From contig DAISIV010000035.1 in the NCBI GenBank assembly GCA_036821825.1, forward strand, positions 1 to 35,791: a stretch of 35,791 nucleotides of DNA, read 5' to 3'. Of the stretch, positions 1 through 9,188 are shown piece by piece. The notes beneath the pieces were generated by a model. It ran no database searches. It saw only the letters and a list, made by a program, of their open reading frames with translations, and was not told the DNA's origin. Numbering within the stretch: position 1 is the first letter of the stretch; the number at the start of each line of letters is the position of its first letter. Source of the stretch: CAITZA01 sp937915285. GTDB taxonomy: Bacteria > Desulfobacterota > Desulfomonilia > Desulfomonilales > Desulfomonilaceae. A program made the position numbers and the translations under genes.

Positions 1-89
1 TTACAAAACCAAAAAGATGTCTAAAGAAGTAATAATCTAATGCAATAGGCCAAAAGGAGGCCATTGGTCACCCTACGAACAGGAGGCTA
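1..89 (+). promoter_or_regulatory. Leader of the kai operon
   Basis: This stretch ends in a strong Shine-Dalgarno sequence, AGGAGG at 81-86, with another GGAGG-like run at 56-60. A short open stretch ending in TAA at 38-40 could be the last codons of an upstream gene, but it is too short to judge. I see no convincing -35/-10 pair. The window edge may have cut off the promoter. Confidence 0.4.
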
Positions 90-1790
90 ATGTTTGTGAG
101 CATGCTCAAAAAGTCACCAACTGGAATCTCTGGATTCGATGAAATCACCGGCGGAGGATTGCCTCAGGGCCGGACTACATTGGTTTGCGGTTCAGCGGGG
201 TGTGGGAAGACGCTGTTTGGAATGGAGTTTCTGGTTCGAGGAATCTCGCTCTATGACGAACCAGGGGTCTTTATGGCTTTTGAAGAAACTGAAAAGGATC
301 TCAAAGACAACTTTTTCTCCATGGGATTTGATTTGCAGGAATTGATAGACCGACAGAAGATGGTGATTGACTATGTACGTATAGAGAGAAGTGAGATTGA
401 AGAAACTGGAGAATATGATCTGGACGGTCTTTTCATTCGTTTGGCTGCGGCGGTTGATCGGGTAGGCGCCAAGCGGGTCGTCCTGGATACGATTGAAGCT
501 CTTTTCTCCGGGTTTTCCCATGAAGGAATACTCCGGTCTGAACTTCGCAGGCTTTTCAGATGGCTTAAGGACCGGGGTTTGACGGCGATAGTTACTGCAG
601 AGCGCGGAAAGGAAACTATTAGCCGACATGGCCTGGAAGAATACGTGGCTGATTGCGTGATAATAATGGATCACCGTGTTGCCGGACAGGTCTCTACGCG
701 GCGGTTGAGGGTGGTTAAGTACCGTGGATCGGCGCACAACGCAGATGAATGCCCGTTTTTGATTATTTCCGGTGGACTGTGGCTTCTCCCGATTACATCT
801 TTCGGGCTGAACCACCTGGTTTCTGAAGAGAGATTCTCAACTGGAATCATAGCCCTGGACAATATGCTGGGAGGACAGGGGTACTATCGGGGTAACTCGA
901 TACTGATCTCAGGAACAGCCGGCACAGGAAAGACCAGTATTGCTTCACACTTTGCCAATGCGGCTTGCAGCAATGGCGAGCGAACCCTTTTCGTGGCCTT
1001 TGAGGAATCACCCAGGCAAATAGTTAGAAACATGCAGTCTATCAGCATTGATCTCGATCAATGGCTGGAAAATGGTCTATTAAGGTTCCATGCGATCCGA
1101 CCTTCCCAATACGGCCTCGAGGCGCACCTATCGACAATCCTCAAGGTAATCGATGAATTCAACCCATCAGCAGTGGTCATAGATCCGATTTCAAGTTTTC
1201 ATCCGGTTGGTGATTCATTTGAAGTGAAAGAGATGCTGTTGCGACTGGTAGATTACCTTAAGAATAAGGGTGTAACCACGCTCTGCACTGATCTGATACA
1301 TGGGGGAGTGATGTTGGAGAAGACCGACGTAGGGATGTCATCGCTCATGGATACATGGATATTGCTCAGATCCCTTGAATGCAATGGAGAACGTAACCGG
1401 ACTATCTACATAGCCAAATCCAGGGGCATGGGACATTCACACCAGATCAGGGAGTTCCTGTTGACAGATGACGGCGTAGAATTGGTAGATGTTTATGTTG
1501 GGACAAACGAGGTGCTGACAGGATCGGCGCGATTCGCAAGAGAGGCCCAGGAGAAAGCAGAGGCTCTGGAACGGATGCAAGAGTTGGAGCGCAAAAAGCA
1601 TGAGCTGGAGCGTAGACGACAATTAATGAATGCGCAAATTGTCGCCTTGCAGTCGGAATTCGAGGCAGAAGAGAGAGAGGTCAAACGCTTCATAGAACAG
1701 TCTCTTTCCAAGGAAGATGTCCTGGAAAGGGTCCAGAAGGACATGGCCAGGATTCGGGAACAGAAAAACGATTCTTTGACCGGTAATTAA
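90..1790 (+). CDS. kaiC: KaiC-family double RecA-domain ATPase/autokinase
   Basis: This 566-residue protein has two KaiC (RecA-like) domains and a C-terminal coiled coil. Walker A of CI is G34-T41 and of CII is G275-T282. The paired catalytic glutamates are intact in both domains (E65/E66 and E305/E306). Aligned by eye with cyanobacterial KaiC, the CII autophosphorylation segment reads T412-D-V-G-M-S417-S418-L-M-D-T, so the Thr426/Ser431/Thr432 positions are Thr/Ser/Ser. Residues from about 480 to the end form a charged coiled coil rich in E, R and K, absent from the cyanobacterial clock protein but common in other bacterial KaiC. The start is uncertain. ATG 90 lies only 3 bases after the AGGAGG, whereas in-frame GTG 96 (9-base spacing) or ATG 102 fit better. 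It heads an operon with two kaiB genes and a hybrid kinase. Whether it keeps time or acts as a switch cannot be told from sequence. Confidence 0.96.
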   Translation: MFVSMLKKSPTGISGFDEITGGGLPQGRTTLVCGSAGCGKTLFGMEFLVRGISLYDEPGVFMAFEETEKDLKDNFFSMGFDLQELIDRQKMVIDYVRIERSEIEETGEYDLDGLFIRLAAAVDRVGAKRVVLDTIEALFSGFSHEGILRSELRRLFRWLKDRGLTAIVTAERGKETISRHGLEEYVADCVIIMDHRVAGQVSTRRLRVVKYRGSAHNADECPFLIISGGLWLLPITSFGLNHLVSEERFSTGIIALDNMLGGQGYYRGNSILISGTAGTGKTSIASHFANAACSNGERTLFVAFEESPRQIVRNMQSISIDLDQWLENGLLRFHAIRPSQYGLEAHLSTILKVIDEFNPSAVVIDPISSFHPVGDSFEVKEMLLRLVDYLKNKGVTTLCTDLIHGGVMLEKTDVGMSSLMDTWILLRSLECNGERNRTIYIAKSRGMGHSHQIREFLLTDDGVELVDVYVGTNEVLTGSARFAREAQEKAEALERMQELERKKHELERRRQLMNAQIVALQSEFEAEEREVKRFIEQSLSKEDVLERVQKDMARIREQKNDSLTGN

Positions 1791-1805
1791 CAGTGAACAC
1801 AAAGG

Positions 1806-2153
1806 ATGCTAGCGTTGGACACACAAAGCGACAATTACTGCAAGAATGAAGCAGGTGGAGGATTTTGGAATCTGCGTTTGTACGTAGCAGGACAAACCCC
1901 TAAATCGATTGCAGCATTTGACAATTTAAAGAAAATTTGTGAGACCCACCTTTCTGGAAGATACGATTTAGAGGTTATCGACCTTTTGGAAAAACCACAA
2001 TTGGCCGCCGGCGATCAAATTATTGCTCTTCCTACTCTGGTGAGAAAACTGCCCGAACCAATGAGGAAGATCATAGGTGACCTTTCCAATACCGAGAGGG
2101 TGCTGGTGGGGTTGGATTTACGCCCAGCTTTGCCTGGCAGACGGGAAACTTAG
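1806..2153 (+). CDS. kaiB: KaiB-family protein, copy 1
   Basis: This protein of up to 115 residues has the KaiB thioredoxin-like signature: LRLYVAGQTPKS near residue 24, an RYDLEVIDLLEKPQLA-type segment, LPTLVRKLP, IIGDLSNTERVL, then GLDL. KaiB binds the KaiC CI ring after switching fold and antagonises KaiC phosphorylation. The fold-switch residues matching G89 and D91 of the Synechococcus protein are kept (G102, D104). The C-terminal acidic tail of cyanobacterial KaiB is missing. The gene begins 15 bases after kaiC. The AAAGG at 1801-1805 abuts ATG 1806, so TTG 1815 (9-base spacing, 112 residues) is an equally good start. Its neighbours are kaiC and a second kaiB 2 bases downstream. Confidence 0.95.
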   Translation: MLALDTQSDNYCKNEAGGGFWNLRLYVAGQTPKSIAAFDNLKKICETHLSGRYDLEVIDLLEKPQLAAGDQIIALPTLVRKLPEPMRKIIGDLSNTERVLVGLDLRPALPGRRET

Positions 2154-2155
2154 TC

Positions 2156-2497
2156 ATGAGTCAAGATGAAAGAATTTCAGCTATTGACAGCCTTGCGCAA
2201 GCATCAACTTCATCCAGAAATGACACGTATCTGCTTCGCCTGTATGTTAGTGGTCAAACCGCAAGGTCAGTTCGCGCGATCGAGAACCTTAAACAGTTGT
2301 GCGAAGACTATCTCACGGGACGATACGAGATTGAGATAATAGACGTTTACCAGCAACCGGAACGTCTCAAGGATGAGCAAATAATCGCAGTGCCAACTCT
2401 GATAAGAAAACTGCCACTTCCAGTGCGTAAGGTTATCGGAGACTTGTCCGACACAGGACGTGTTCTGGTCGGTCTGGCTCTAATGAACCACGAATGA
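2156..2497 (+). CDS. kaiB: KaiB-family protein, copy 2
   Basis: This 113-residue KaiB paralogue begins 2 bases after the stop of the first copy, so the two are probably translationally coupled. It keeps the family core: LRLYVSGQTARSVRAIENL, YEIEIIDVYQQPE, VPTLIRKLPLPVRKVIGDLSD and VLVGL. It differs at the C-terminal fold-switch segment. The residue matching Asp91 of cyanobacterial KaiB is Ala108 (GLAL), and the protein ends five residues later. The N-terminal 20 residues are polar and unlike copy 1. It probably also binds KaiC, but two KaiBs with different switch residues suggest different binding kinetics or a non-KaiC partner such as the kinase encoded next. That last point is inference. 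Confidence 0.95.
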   Translation: MSQDERISAIDSLAQASTSSRNDTYLLRLYVSGQTARSVRAIENLKQLCEDYLTGRYEIEIIDVYQQPERLKDEQIIAVPTLIRKLPLPVRKVIGDLSDTGRVLVGLALMNHE

Positions 2498-2512
2498 TAT
2501 TGCAAGGCATTA

Positions 2513-4222
2513 ATGATGAGCGACAACACCAGAACTGACCAAAACCTTGTTGCCGAATTGGAGGACTTGCGATCACGGCTGCACGAAGCCGAAGACACTT
2601 TGGAAGCAATTCGCAGTGGGGCTGCGGATGCTTTAATTGTATCTGGGACTGATGGCCCCAAGGTCTTTACTCTCTCAGGGGCTGATGAGGTCTACAGGAC
2701 TTTTTTTCAGGAGATGGCCGACGGCGGCCTAACTGTCAATTCCCGGGGGACAATACTTTCTTCAAATCAGAGCCTTTCGGAGATTCTCGGCCTGACTACT
2801 GAAAAGTTGTTGGGGGACCGTTTTCAGAGTTTCATACTCCCTGAAGATGTCGAGATATTTGAAACTGCGCTGGAAAAGGTCTTTAGAGACCAGACCAAAG
2901 CACATATTGTTTTACGCACCCAGTCGGACAGGATCGTTCGCACAGGTGTTGTAGCCATAGAGCCTCAGCATCCAACCAATAGTGAGTTAGCGTGTATAGT
3001 AGTTACCGACATTACTGAGAGTACCCGTTTGGAGATGGAACGCCAGCTCTTACTCGCCCAGAAGTTCGAGAGCCTGTCGACCATGGCAGGCGGTATCGCA
3101 CATGATTTTAACAACCAGTTGATGGCCGTGATTGGAAACCTGGAACTGGCGCTAGAAGAGATACCGAGGGATTCTGAGGCCGAAGCAAATGTAAAGAAGG
3201 CCATTCGAGCCTCCAGACTATCTGCTGGGCTATCAAGACAGATGTTGACTTATGCGGGCAGTAGTCTTTCCTGCCATGCGGTCCTGAATCTCAACGAACT
3301 GTTGAGTGACGACCGAATCAAGTTTCAAACAGGCGCTTCCCATTCATTGATTTTCAACCTGGCTGATGGACAGGCTCTCCCGAGCATAAAAGGAGACCCA
3401 GACCAAATACAACGTCTTGTTAGAAATATTCTGATCAACGCCTCAGAATCCATCGCCGAGGATGATGGCCATATTACAATCAGGACGGGTGTCGTTCACT
3501 GCGACAGTAAATATCTTGCTTTAAGCCCTCTGGACAAGAAACCAGAACCAGGTCTTTTTGTTTTTCTGGAGATTTCAGACACCGGTTGCGGAATGCACCC
3601 CGAGACCCTGCAGAGGATCTTCGATCCATTCTTCACGACAAAGTTCACTGGTCGTGGGCTTGGCATGGCTGAAGTTATGGGGATAGTGAAAGGACATGGT
3701 GGGGCCATTATTCTGGACAGCGAAGTAGGGAAAGGTAGCACGATACGAGTTCTGTTTCCTGTTTTCGAAAAAGTTCATTCCCCGGTAGTCAAAGCAGGCC
3801 GCATCCTCGAAACCGAGCCATTAGCCATGGTCAGTCCACCGAGGCGAAAAACTATTCTAGTGGTGGAAGATGAGGAAATGGTACGTGAGTTGGTTCACAG
3901 ACGCTTGATAGCGCTAGGATATGACACGATTGAAGCTTCGGACGGTGAGGAGGGGGTCGCCATTTACCAGGACCGACATCACGAAATAGATTTGGTCCTG
4001 CTCGACTTTGTGATGCCTAGAATGAATGGAGTTGAGGCCTTCAGGGAACTCACAAAGATCAAGCCTGATGTGAAAGTGATCCTCAGCAGTGGTTACACTG
4101 AAGATGTTGTATTGGAAGAGTTTTCCGGGGTTCGCCCCGCCGGTATCTTGCATAAGCCATATGTGATTGAGGAACTCCACTCGCAACTCAAGCGAGTGTT
4201 GGGGACCGATGGAGCTAACTGA
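2513..4222 (+). CDS. Soluble PAS hybrid histidine kinase of the kai operon
   Basis: This 569-residue hybrid kinase lacks membrane segments. It opens with a short coiled coil (about residues 10-35) and a conserved linker ending FTLSGADEVYRTF. A PAS domain follows (about 65-175), then a HisKA H-box (GGIAHDFNN, phospho-His197) and a HATPase_c domain with N-box (NILINASES), DTGCGM and GRGLGM motifs. It ends in a receiver (about 445-565) with an acidic EDE cluster, phospho-Asp498 and a KP motif. The N-terminal linker resembles that of kinases often found beside kaiB/kaiC in non-cyanobacterial genomes (recollection, not searched). It starts 15 bases after kaiB copy 2 from a double ATG with only a weak CAAGG upstream. 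Operon placement makes it the probable output or input kinase of the Kai module, in the way SasA serves cyanobacteria, though it has no KaiB-like SasA domain. Confidence 0.95.
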   Translation: MMSDNTRTDQNLVAELEDLRSRLHEAEDTLEAIRSGAADALIVSGTDGPKVFTLSGADEVYRTFFQEMADGGLTVNSRGTILSSNQSLSEILGLTTEKLLGDRFQSFILPEDVEIFETALEKVFRDQTKAHIVLRTQSDRIVRTGVVAIEPQHPTNSELACIVVTDITESTRLEMERQLLLAQKFESLSTMAGGIAHDFNNQLMAVIGNLELALEEIPRDSEAEANVKKAIRASRLSAGLSRQMLTYAGSSLSCHAVLNLNELLSDDRIKFQTGASHSLIFNLADGQALPSIKGDPDQIQRLVRNILINASESIAEDDGHITIRTGVVHCDSKYLALSPLDKKPEPGLFVFLEISDTGCGMHPETLQRIFDPFFTTKFTGRGLGMAEVMGIVKGHGGAIILDSEVGKGSTIRVLFPVFEKVHSPVVKAGRILETEPLAMVSPPRRKTILVVEDEEMVRELVHRRLIALGYDTIEASDGEEGVAIYQDRHHEIDLVLLDFVMPRMNGVEAFRELTKIKPDVKVILSSGYTEDVVLEEFSGVRPAGILHKPYVIEELHSQLKRVLGTDGAN

Positions 4223-4339
4223 TCAAAACTATTGCTCAAATGACCCGGCATGTGGCACAACATGAACTTGTCCCAAGAATTCTGACCCGCTGCCAAAACC
4301 CATCACCCTATTCATGAGACTGTTTGTCTCCCACAGCGA

Positions 4340-7300
4340 TCAGCTAGTTAGCTCCCCACTTTTAAGTTGCATGTCCAGCGCCTTACGGACTGTTAACGCG
4401 ATGTCCTTTTTGGAGATGGGCTTGCTGAGTATGCCACTAAAAACATTCCCCTCAGCCTCTTCGGTCGTAAACTTGTGCCCGAAGCCTGTACACAGGATGA
4501 TGGGCACATCAGGATTCATGATTTTTATTTGCTCGGCTAGGACCAAGCCGGTGACTTTAGGCATCATCAGGTCGGTTAACACCAGGTCGAATCCCCCAGG
4601 ATCAGTCCTGAATGCTTCCAGCGCTTTCAGGGGGTCCAAGAACGCCACCACCCGGTAACCAAGTCGTTCCAATATAGCTTGTCCCATCTCAAGGAGTATT
4701 TCTTCATCGTCGACAAACAATATTCGTTCTTTTCCTTTAGGGATTGGACATGAGTCAGAAGCGCCTTCGCATTCGAAATCCCCTTCGGCAAACGGCAAGA
4801 ATACATTGAAAGTAGAACCTTGGCCAGGAATGCTATAAACGGTAATAGTTCCTCCATGACTTGACACTATTCCGTGGATCACGGCCAGGCCCAACCCAGT
4901 TCCTTCGCCGATGCCTTTGGTGGTGAAATACGGCTCAAAAATACGATCTATGTTTTCAGGAGGAATTCCATACCCTGTATCGCTTACTGAAAGCTTCACG
5001 TACCTGCCGGGCTTTAGCGCTAGATGTCGCGAACTGTATGGCTCATCGAGTGTTATTTCGGCAAGCTCGACTGTCATTACCCCGGTGGTATCCTTCATGG
5101 CCTGGGCTGCATTTGAACACAGGTTCATAAGTACCTGATGCATCTGGGTGGGATCAGCCTCAACCTTGCCTGTTAATGATCCTATCTTTTGCCGTATCTC
5201 AATGGTGGATGGGATCGATCCCCTTAGAAACTTGAGACCCTCTTTCACAATGGGGGTGAGATCCAGCATAACTCTCTGAGGCTCAGTCTGGCGGCTGAAT
5301 GTGAGGATTTGTTTAACCATGTCGGCGGCACGTTTGGCAGCCGACAGGACCTGTTCGAGGTCACGCAGAGACCTGCTACCAGGGGCCTGATCATCGATGG
5401 CCATCTCCGTATAGCCAATAATTGCAAAAAGGATGTTGTTAAAATCATGCGCAATGCCCCCGGCAAGTGTCCCGATGGCCTCCATCTTCTGGGCCTGGAC
5501 TAACTGATTCTGGAGCAAGACCTCTCTCGTGACGTCCCTCTTGACTGCCACATAGTTGGCTATCTGGCCGCTGGAGTCCTTTAGCGGAGAGATTGTCGCA
5601 TCTTCTTCAAAAAATGAGCCGTCCTTCTTCTTGTTGACAAAATGCCCACGCCAGATTTCTCCCTTTGAGATCGTGTTCCAGAGGTCAGCGTAAAAGCGAT
5701 CAGGTTGTTTACCACTTTTGAGTATTCGGGGATTGGCGCCTATTGCCTCTTGTTCTGAATACCCACATATGTGTTCAAAAGCTGGATTTACGTACTTTAT
5801 TGTTCCCGTCAGATCCGTGACTACTATGGACTCTGAAGCATGCTCTACAACTGCCGCAAGTAGTTCCAGCGATTCCGAAGCCTTCACTCGCTGCGTTATG
5901 TCGGTGTTGGTTCCACGATAACCCGCAAAGTTGCCTTTCTCATCAAAAACTGGCGTTCCACTTGTTTCAATTATGACCACTCTTCCGTCTTTGTGAATGT
6001 GATTGCTCACAAGCCCTTTGAATGTCTGTTTTTTCTCAAAGACCTCCAAAGGTGTGATCGCTGAAGTTTGCTGTTCACTGGGAGCGAGCAATTCCCAGAA
6101 AAGCCGTTGGTCGACTATTTCTTCTGGTAGATATCCAAGTATTTCAAGGACTGCGGAACTGCAATAGAGATACAAGCCATTCTGATCTACTTCCCAAATC
6201 CACTCACCGGCTATCTCAGTGACCTGGCTGAAACGTTCCTCGCTCCTTCTCAAGGAGTCCTCCGCCCTTTTCCAGTCCTCCACGTCTCTGGTTACGGTCA
6301 GAATATGTGGTTTTTCTCCAAGGCTTATCATGCGTGCGGAAACCAGACCGGTCCGTAGGGTACCGTCCTTGAGACGGAACTGGAGCTGGAGATTGGTGAC
6401 TTGTCCTTCTCTCTGAAGCGCCGAAAGCAGTCGGTACTTGTCATCGGGGTTGCTCCAGATGTTTATTTCTGACGATGATTTTCCGAGAACTTCTTCAGGC
6501 CGGTATCCTGTCAGCTCGCAAAAGCCGATATTGACATCCACGTAGAACCCTTCCCCGGATTCGTCCAGACGGCTGATTGTTACCGCATCGGGACTTGTCA
6601 GAAATGCAGTCCTGAAACGATCCTCGCTTTCACGTAGATCGTTTTCTATTTCCTTCAAGCCGGAAATGTCGATGATTGTGGCGGAGAGAAATCGTGGGGT
6701 CCCTGCATCATCCGGTATGGCAACGCCACTCATCACAGTTGGAAATACTGTACCGTCCTTACGTTTGTGCCACAACTCCCATGATTCAAATTCTCCATGG
6801 GTCATCAGGCGTTCTATAGAACGGCCAATTTTAGTCATCTGTTCAGGCGTATGAAAAATATGTAGATTCTGGCCCTCGCATTCTGAGATTGTAAAGCCGT
6901 GCATTCTAGCCCAGGAGTTGTTCAAATAAATCAGATTTCCTTTGAGGTCAGATATCGCATGACCATAACTGGAATTGTCCGCAATAGCTTTGAACTGCCT
7001 GAGTTCAGTTTCCCTTTGTATACTCTCGGTGACATCCTCAGAAATCCCGAGCAAGAACTGAGGGGCGCCATGTGAATCCAAAATGGGGATCTTCTTTGTC
7101 CGCAATATTCGTTTTCCACGATTCTTGGTATCAATTTGTTCTTCCGGAATCTCGACGAGTTTTTTATCCTTCAGGACTTGACGGTCTTTTGTAGTAAAGA
7201 ATTCTGCCTGATCCCTGGGGAACAAGTCATGGTCGTTTTTACCGATCATGTCGTTGCTGGAAAAACCCAACAATTCCTCACCTGCTTTGTTAAATCGGAC

Positions 7301-9022
7301 AAATCGTAGTTCTTCGGCATCCTTGACAAAAATCATGGCTGGTATGTTTTCCACGATCTGCTCAAGAAAAGCCTCACTTCGCTGCAAAGCCTCCCTCGAA
7401 CGTTCCGCCAGCGCATGCGCATGTATGGTGGCTATACCTAGCCCAAGATCAGAAGCCAGCTCTTTGAGTAACTGGATATCATCCTGCTCAAAATCATTCG
7501 GATTGCTGGAATATAGAGTTAAGGCGCCGAAGATCTCCCCTTCCACGAATAAAGGCAGAGCCACTACTGACTTGTATCCAAGTTTTTCGGCTTCCGGGTT
7601 CCGGTGATGGTAATCTGGGGCGTCGAGATCTCTCAAAACGATCGGCGTCCCGGTACGGATAGCTTCACTAGTTGGTCCTTTCCCCGTTGGGCCGTCGCCG
7701 TAAGTAACACGCACTTGATCCAAATGTAGGTCGATTAATCCTTCTTGAGCCAAAACACTAACTGTTTTCTGCTCGTCCTTCTCGGCTTTCCCAACCCAGG
7801 CGAGAAGGTATCCTCCATCGTTCACAGCTATGCGGCAGACGTTTTGAACAAATTCAAGATCGTTCTTCGACTTAGTCAACTTCTCATTGCAAAGACCGAT
7901 CATCCTCAGGGAACGATTAATTTTCTTCAGCGCCGTCTCGCTCTCTCTCAAGGCAGATGTCATTTCATTTGCAATAACAATGGCTTTATCTTTGGTTCGT
8001 TCCACTGACCTGACAAACAGGAAGGCCAAAAAGGATATTATGGACCCAAGAACCAGAATCGATAACGGTTCATAGGATTGGTAGTAAGGGTCTGATGATG
8101 CGGGTTTGGAGACAATTATTTTCCATTGATGCCCATACAGATCGAGGACTTTCTCCTCAGTAAATAGCGACTTGCTCACATGTGATGGCTTCTGCCCGTC
8201 CCCAATACTGTCATACATCAGGCCATTTTTGGAGGAAGCGGCTCCATCGAATATCTTTAACTCAACGTCTCGGAGTGAGTCTGCAAACAGGCCATTCACA
8301 AAGTCTCTTATTCTAAATGGGCAGCCGACGTATCCGAAATGCCTGGCCCCACTCTCAGGCACAGTGGAAATCATGTCGCCGGTTTTAAAAAGCGGCATGT
8401 ACATCACAAAACCTGGCTGAACGTCTTCGTCTATTTCCTGAACAAGTTTTACCTTGCCAGAGATTTGAGTCTGTCCAGTGTCCCTCGCTCTCTCCATAGC
8501 TATACGTCGTGTAGGTTCGGAGAACATATCGAACCCTAAAGCCCACCTATTCCGATAGTCAAATGGTTCAATATATACGATCGACGTGTAGACTTCACGA
8601 TCTCCAACAGGCCTTATGGCGTAGTCTGGGAATCCTTCTGCCCTCATTTCCTGAACATGTTTCTCTATTTCTGAGGGCTGCAGGACCTTCACAAAACCAA
8701 TACCCTGAACTCCAGGATAATATTTTTCGACATCAAGGGTGTTGACATAATCCCGCCATTCTTGCCTTGTGACCCGTCCAGTGGCCACGAATAGGCCAGC
8801 TCCCCCTCGAAGTAGCGTTTCGTAGTCCTTCAATCTCTGAATGATTTGACTGGAAATCTCTGAGACACGGAATTCGAATCTTTCTAAAGCCTTAGACCGA
8901 AGAAACTCCTCTGAAACCCTCCAGCTATATACAGTCAACATCAGGATTACCACAAGAACAATGTAGGACAGGCTTTTTCTGATCCAGAAGCTGTGAGTAG
9001 GCTGAAGGTCCTTTTGGGTCAT
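4340..9022 (-). CDS. Membrane CHASE-GAF-multi-PAS hybrid histidine kinase
   Basis: This 1560-residue sensor has one membrane helix at about 17-35, a periplasmic CHASE domain (about 45-260, containing GGAGLFV and an LGFDMFSEP-type segment), and a second helix at about 318-338. Its cytoplasmic part has a GAF domain (about 380-545), five PAS domains (roughly 555-670, 680-795, 805-925, 935-1060 and 1065-1185), HisKA with phospho-His1192, HATPase_c (DTGYGI, GEGTGLGL) and a receiver with Asp1484 and a KP motif. CHASE domains bind small extracellular ligands, and the ligand here is unknown. It converges on the kai-operon kinase with a 117-bp gap. The start is ATG 9022 with a weak GAAAGG upstream. 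The PAS-HisKA-HATPase-receiver half closely resembles the kinases at 19346-22756 and 33644-35791, suggesting paralogous expansion. Confidence 0.95.
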   Translation of the reverse strand: MTQKDLQPTHSFWIRKSLSYIVLVVILMLTVYSWRVSEEFLRSKALERFEFRVSEISSQIIQRLKDYETLLRGGAGLFVATGRVTRQEWRDYVNTLDVEKYYPGVQGIGFVKVLQPSEIEKHVQEMRAEGFPDYAIRPVGDREVYTSIVYIEPFDYRNRWALGFDMFSEPTRRIAMERARDTGQTQISGKVKLVQEIDEDVQPGFVMYMPLFKTGDMISTVPESGARHFGYVGCPFRIRDFVNGLFADSLRDVELKIFDGAASSKNGLMYDSIGDGQKPSHVSKSLFTEEKVLDLYGHQWKIIVSKPASSDPYYQSYEPLSILVLGSIISFLAFLFVRSVERTKDKAIVIANEMTSALRESETALKKINRSLRMIGLCNEKLTKSKNDLEFVQNVCRIAVNDGGYLLAWVGKAEKDEQKTVSVLAQEGLIDLHLDQVRVTYGDGPTGKGPTSEAIRTGTPIVLRDLDAPDYHHRNPEAEKLGYKSVVALPLFVEGEIFGALTLYSSNPNDFEQDDIQLLKELASDLGLGIATIHAHALAERSREALQRSEAFLEQIVENIPAMIFVKDAEELRFVRFNKAGEELLGFSSNDMIGKNDHDLFPRDQAEFFTTKDRQVLKDKKLVEIPEEQIDTKNRGKRILRTKKIPILDSHGAPQFLLGISEDVTESIQRETELRQFKAIADNSSYGHAISDLKGNLIYLNNSWARMHGFTISECEGQNLHIFHTPEQMTKIGRSIERLMTHGEFESWELWHKRKDGTVFPTVMSGVAIPDDAGTPRFLSATIIDISGLKEIENDLRESEDRFRTAFLTSPDAVTISRLDESGEGFYVDVNIGFCELTGYRPEEVLGKSSSEINIWSNPDDKYRLLSALQREGQVTNLQLQFRLKDGTLRTGLVSARMISLGEKPHILTVTRDVEDWKRAEDSLRRSEERFSQVTEIAGEWIWEVDQNGLYLYCSSAVLEILGYLPEEIVDQRLFWELLAPSEQQTSAITPLEVFEKKQTFKGLVSNHIHKDGRVVIIETSGTPVFDEKGNFAGYRGTNTDITQRVKASESLELLAAVVEHASESIVVTDLTGTIKYVNPAFEHICGYSEQEAIGANPRILKSGKQPDRFYADLWNTISKGEIWRGHFVNKKKDGSFFEEDATISPLKDSSGQIANYVAVKRDVTREVLLQNQLVQAQKMEAIGTLAGGIAHDFNNILFAIIGYTEMAIDDQAPGSRSLRDLEQVLSAAKRAADMVKQILTFSRQTEPQRVMLDLTPIVKEGLKFLRGSIPSTIEIRQKIGSLTGKVEADPTQMHQVLMNLCSNAAQAMKDTTGVMTVELAEITLDEPYSSRHLALKPGRYVKLSVSDTGYGIPPENIDRIFEPYFTTKGIGEGTGLGLAVIHGIVSSHGGTITVYSIPGQGSTFNVFLPFAEGDFECEGASDSCPIPKGKERILFVDDEEILLEMGQAILERLGYRVVAFLDPLKALEAFRTDPGGFDLVLTDLMMPKVTGLVLAEQIKIMNPDVPIILCTGFGHKFTTEEAEGNVFSGILSKPISKKDIALTVRKALDMQLKSGELTS

Positions 9023-9159
9023 GTGGCTGCCTTTCAGTTTAAACGTACAGATACCCTTATTAGCATATCATTTGCCAATCATTAACGGAAAGTGATTTCT
9101 GATGACCATCAGTGGCACATATTGTTTTTCAAATCGAACCTAGCGATTTTTTGTGGACT

Positions 9160-9188
9160 TTGACACTTTTATCGTGAAACTGTATACA
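9160..9188 (+). promoter_or_regulatory. Sigma-70-type promoter candidate
   Basis: TTGACA (9160-9165) is a perfect -35 match. A 17-base spacer follows, then TATACA (9183-9188), a 4-of-6 match to TATAAT with TG directly before it. Transcription would begin near 9195 and run towards the molybdenum hydroxylase genes. A CAGAAC hexamer at 9192-9197 overlaps the expected start site. Confidence 0.5.

Noticed and set aside
192..815. 207-codon open frame antisense to kaiC
   Set aside because: No ribosome site or recognisable domain. It mirrors a strongly conserved KaiC coding region.
4316..4330. GAGAC/GTCTC stem between convergent kinase genes as a terminator
   Set aside because: Only 5 bp and no T-run on either strand.
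9112..9130. TGGCAC resembling a sigma-54 -24 box
   Set aside because: No GC-containing -12 element at the required spacing; the following bases are ATATTGTTT.
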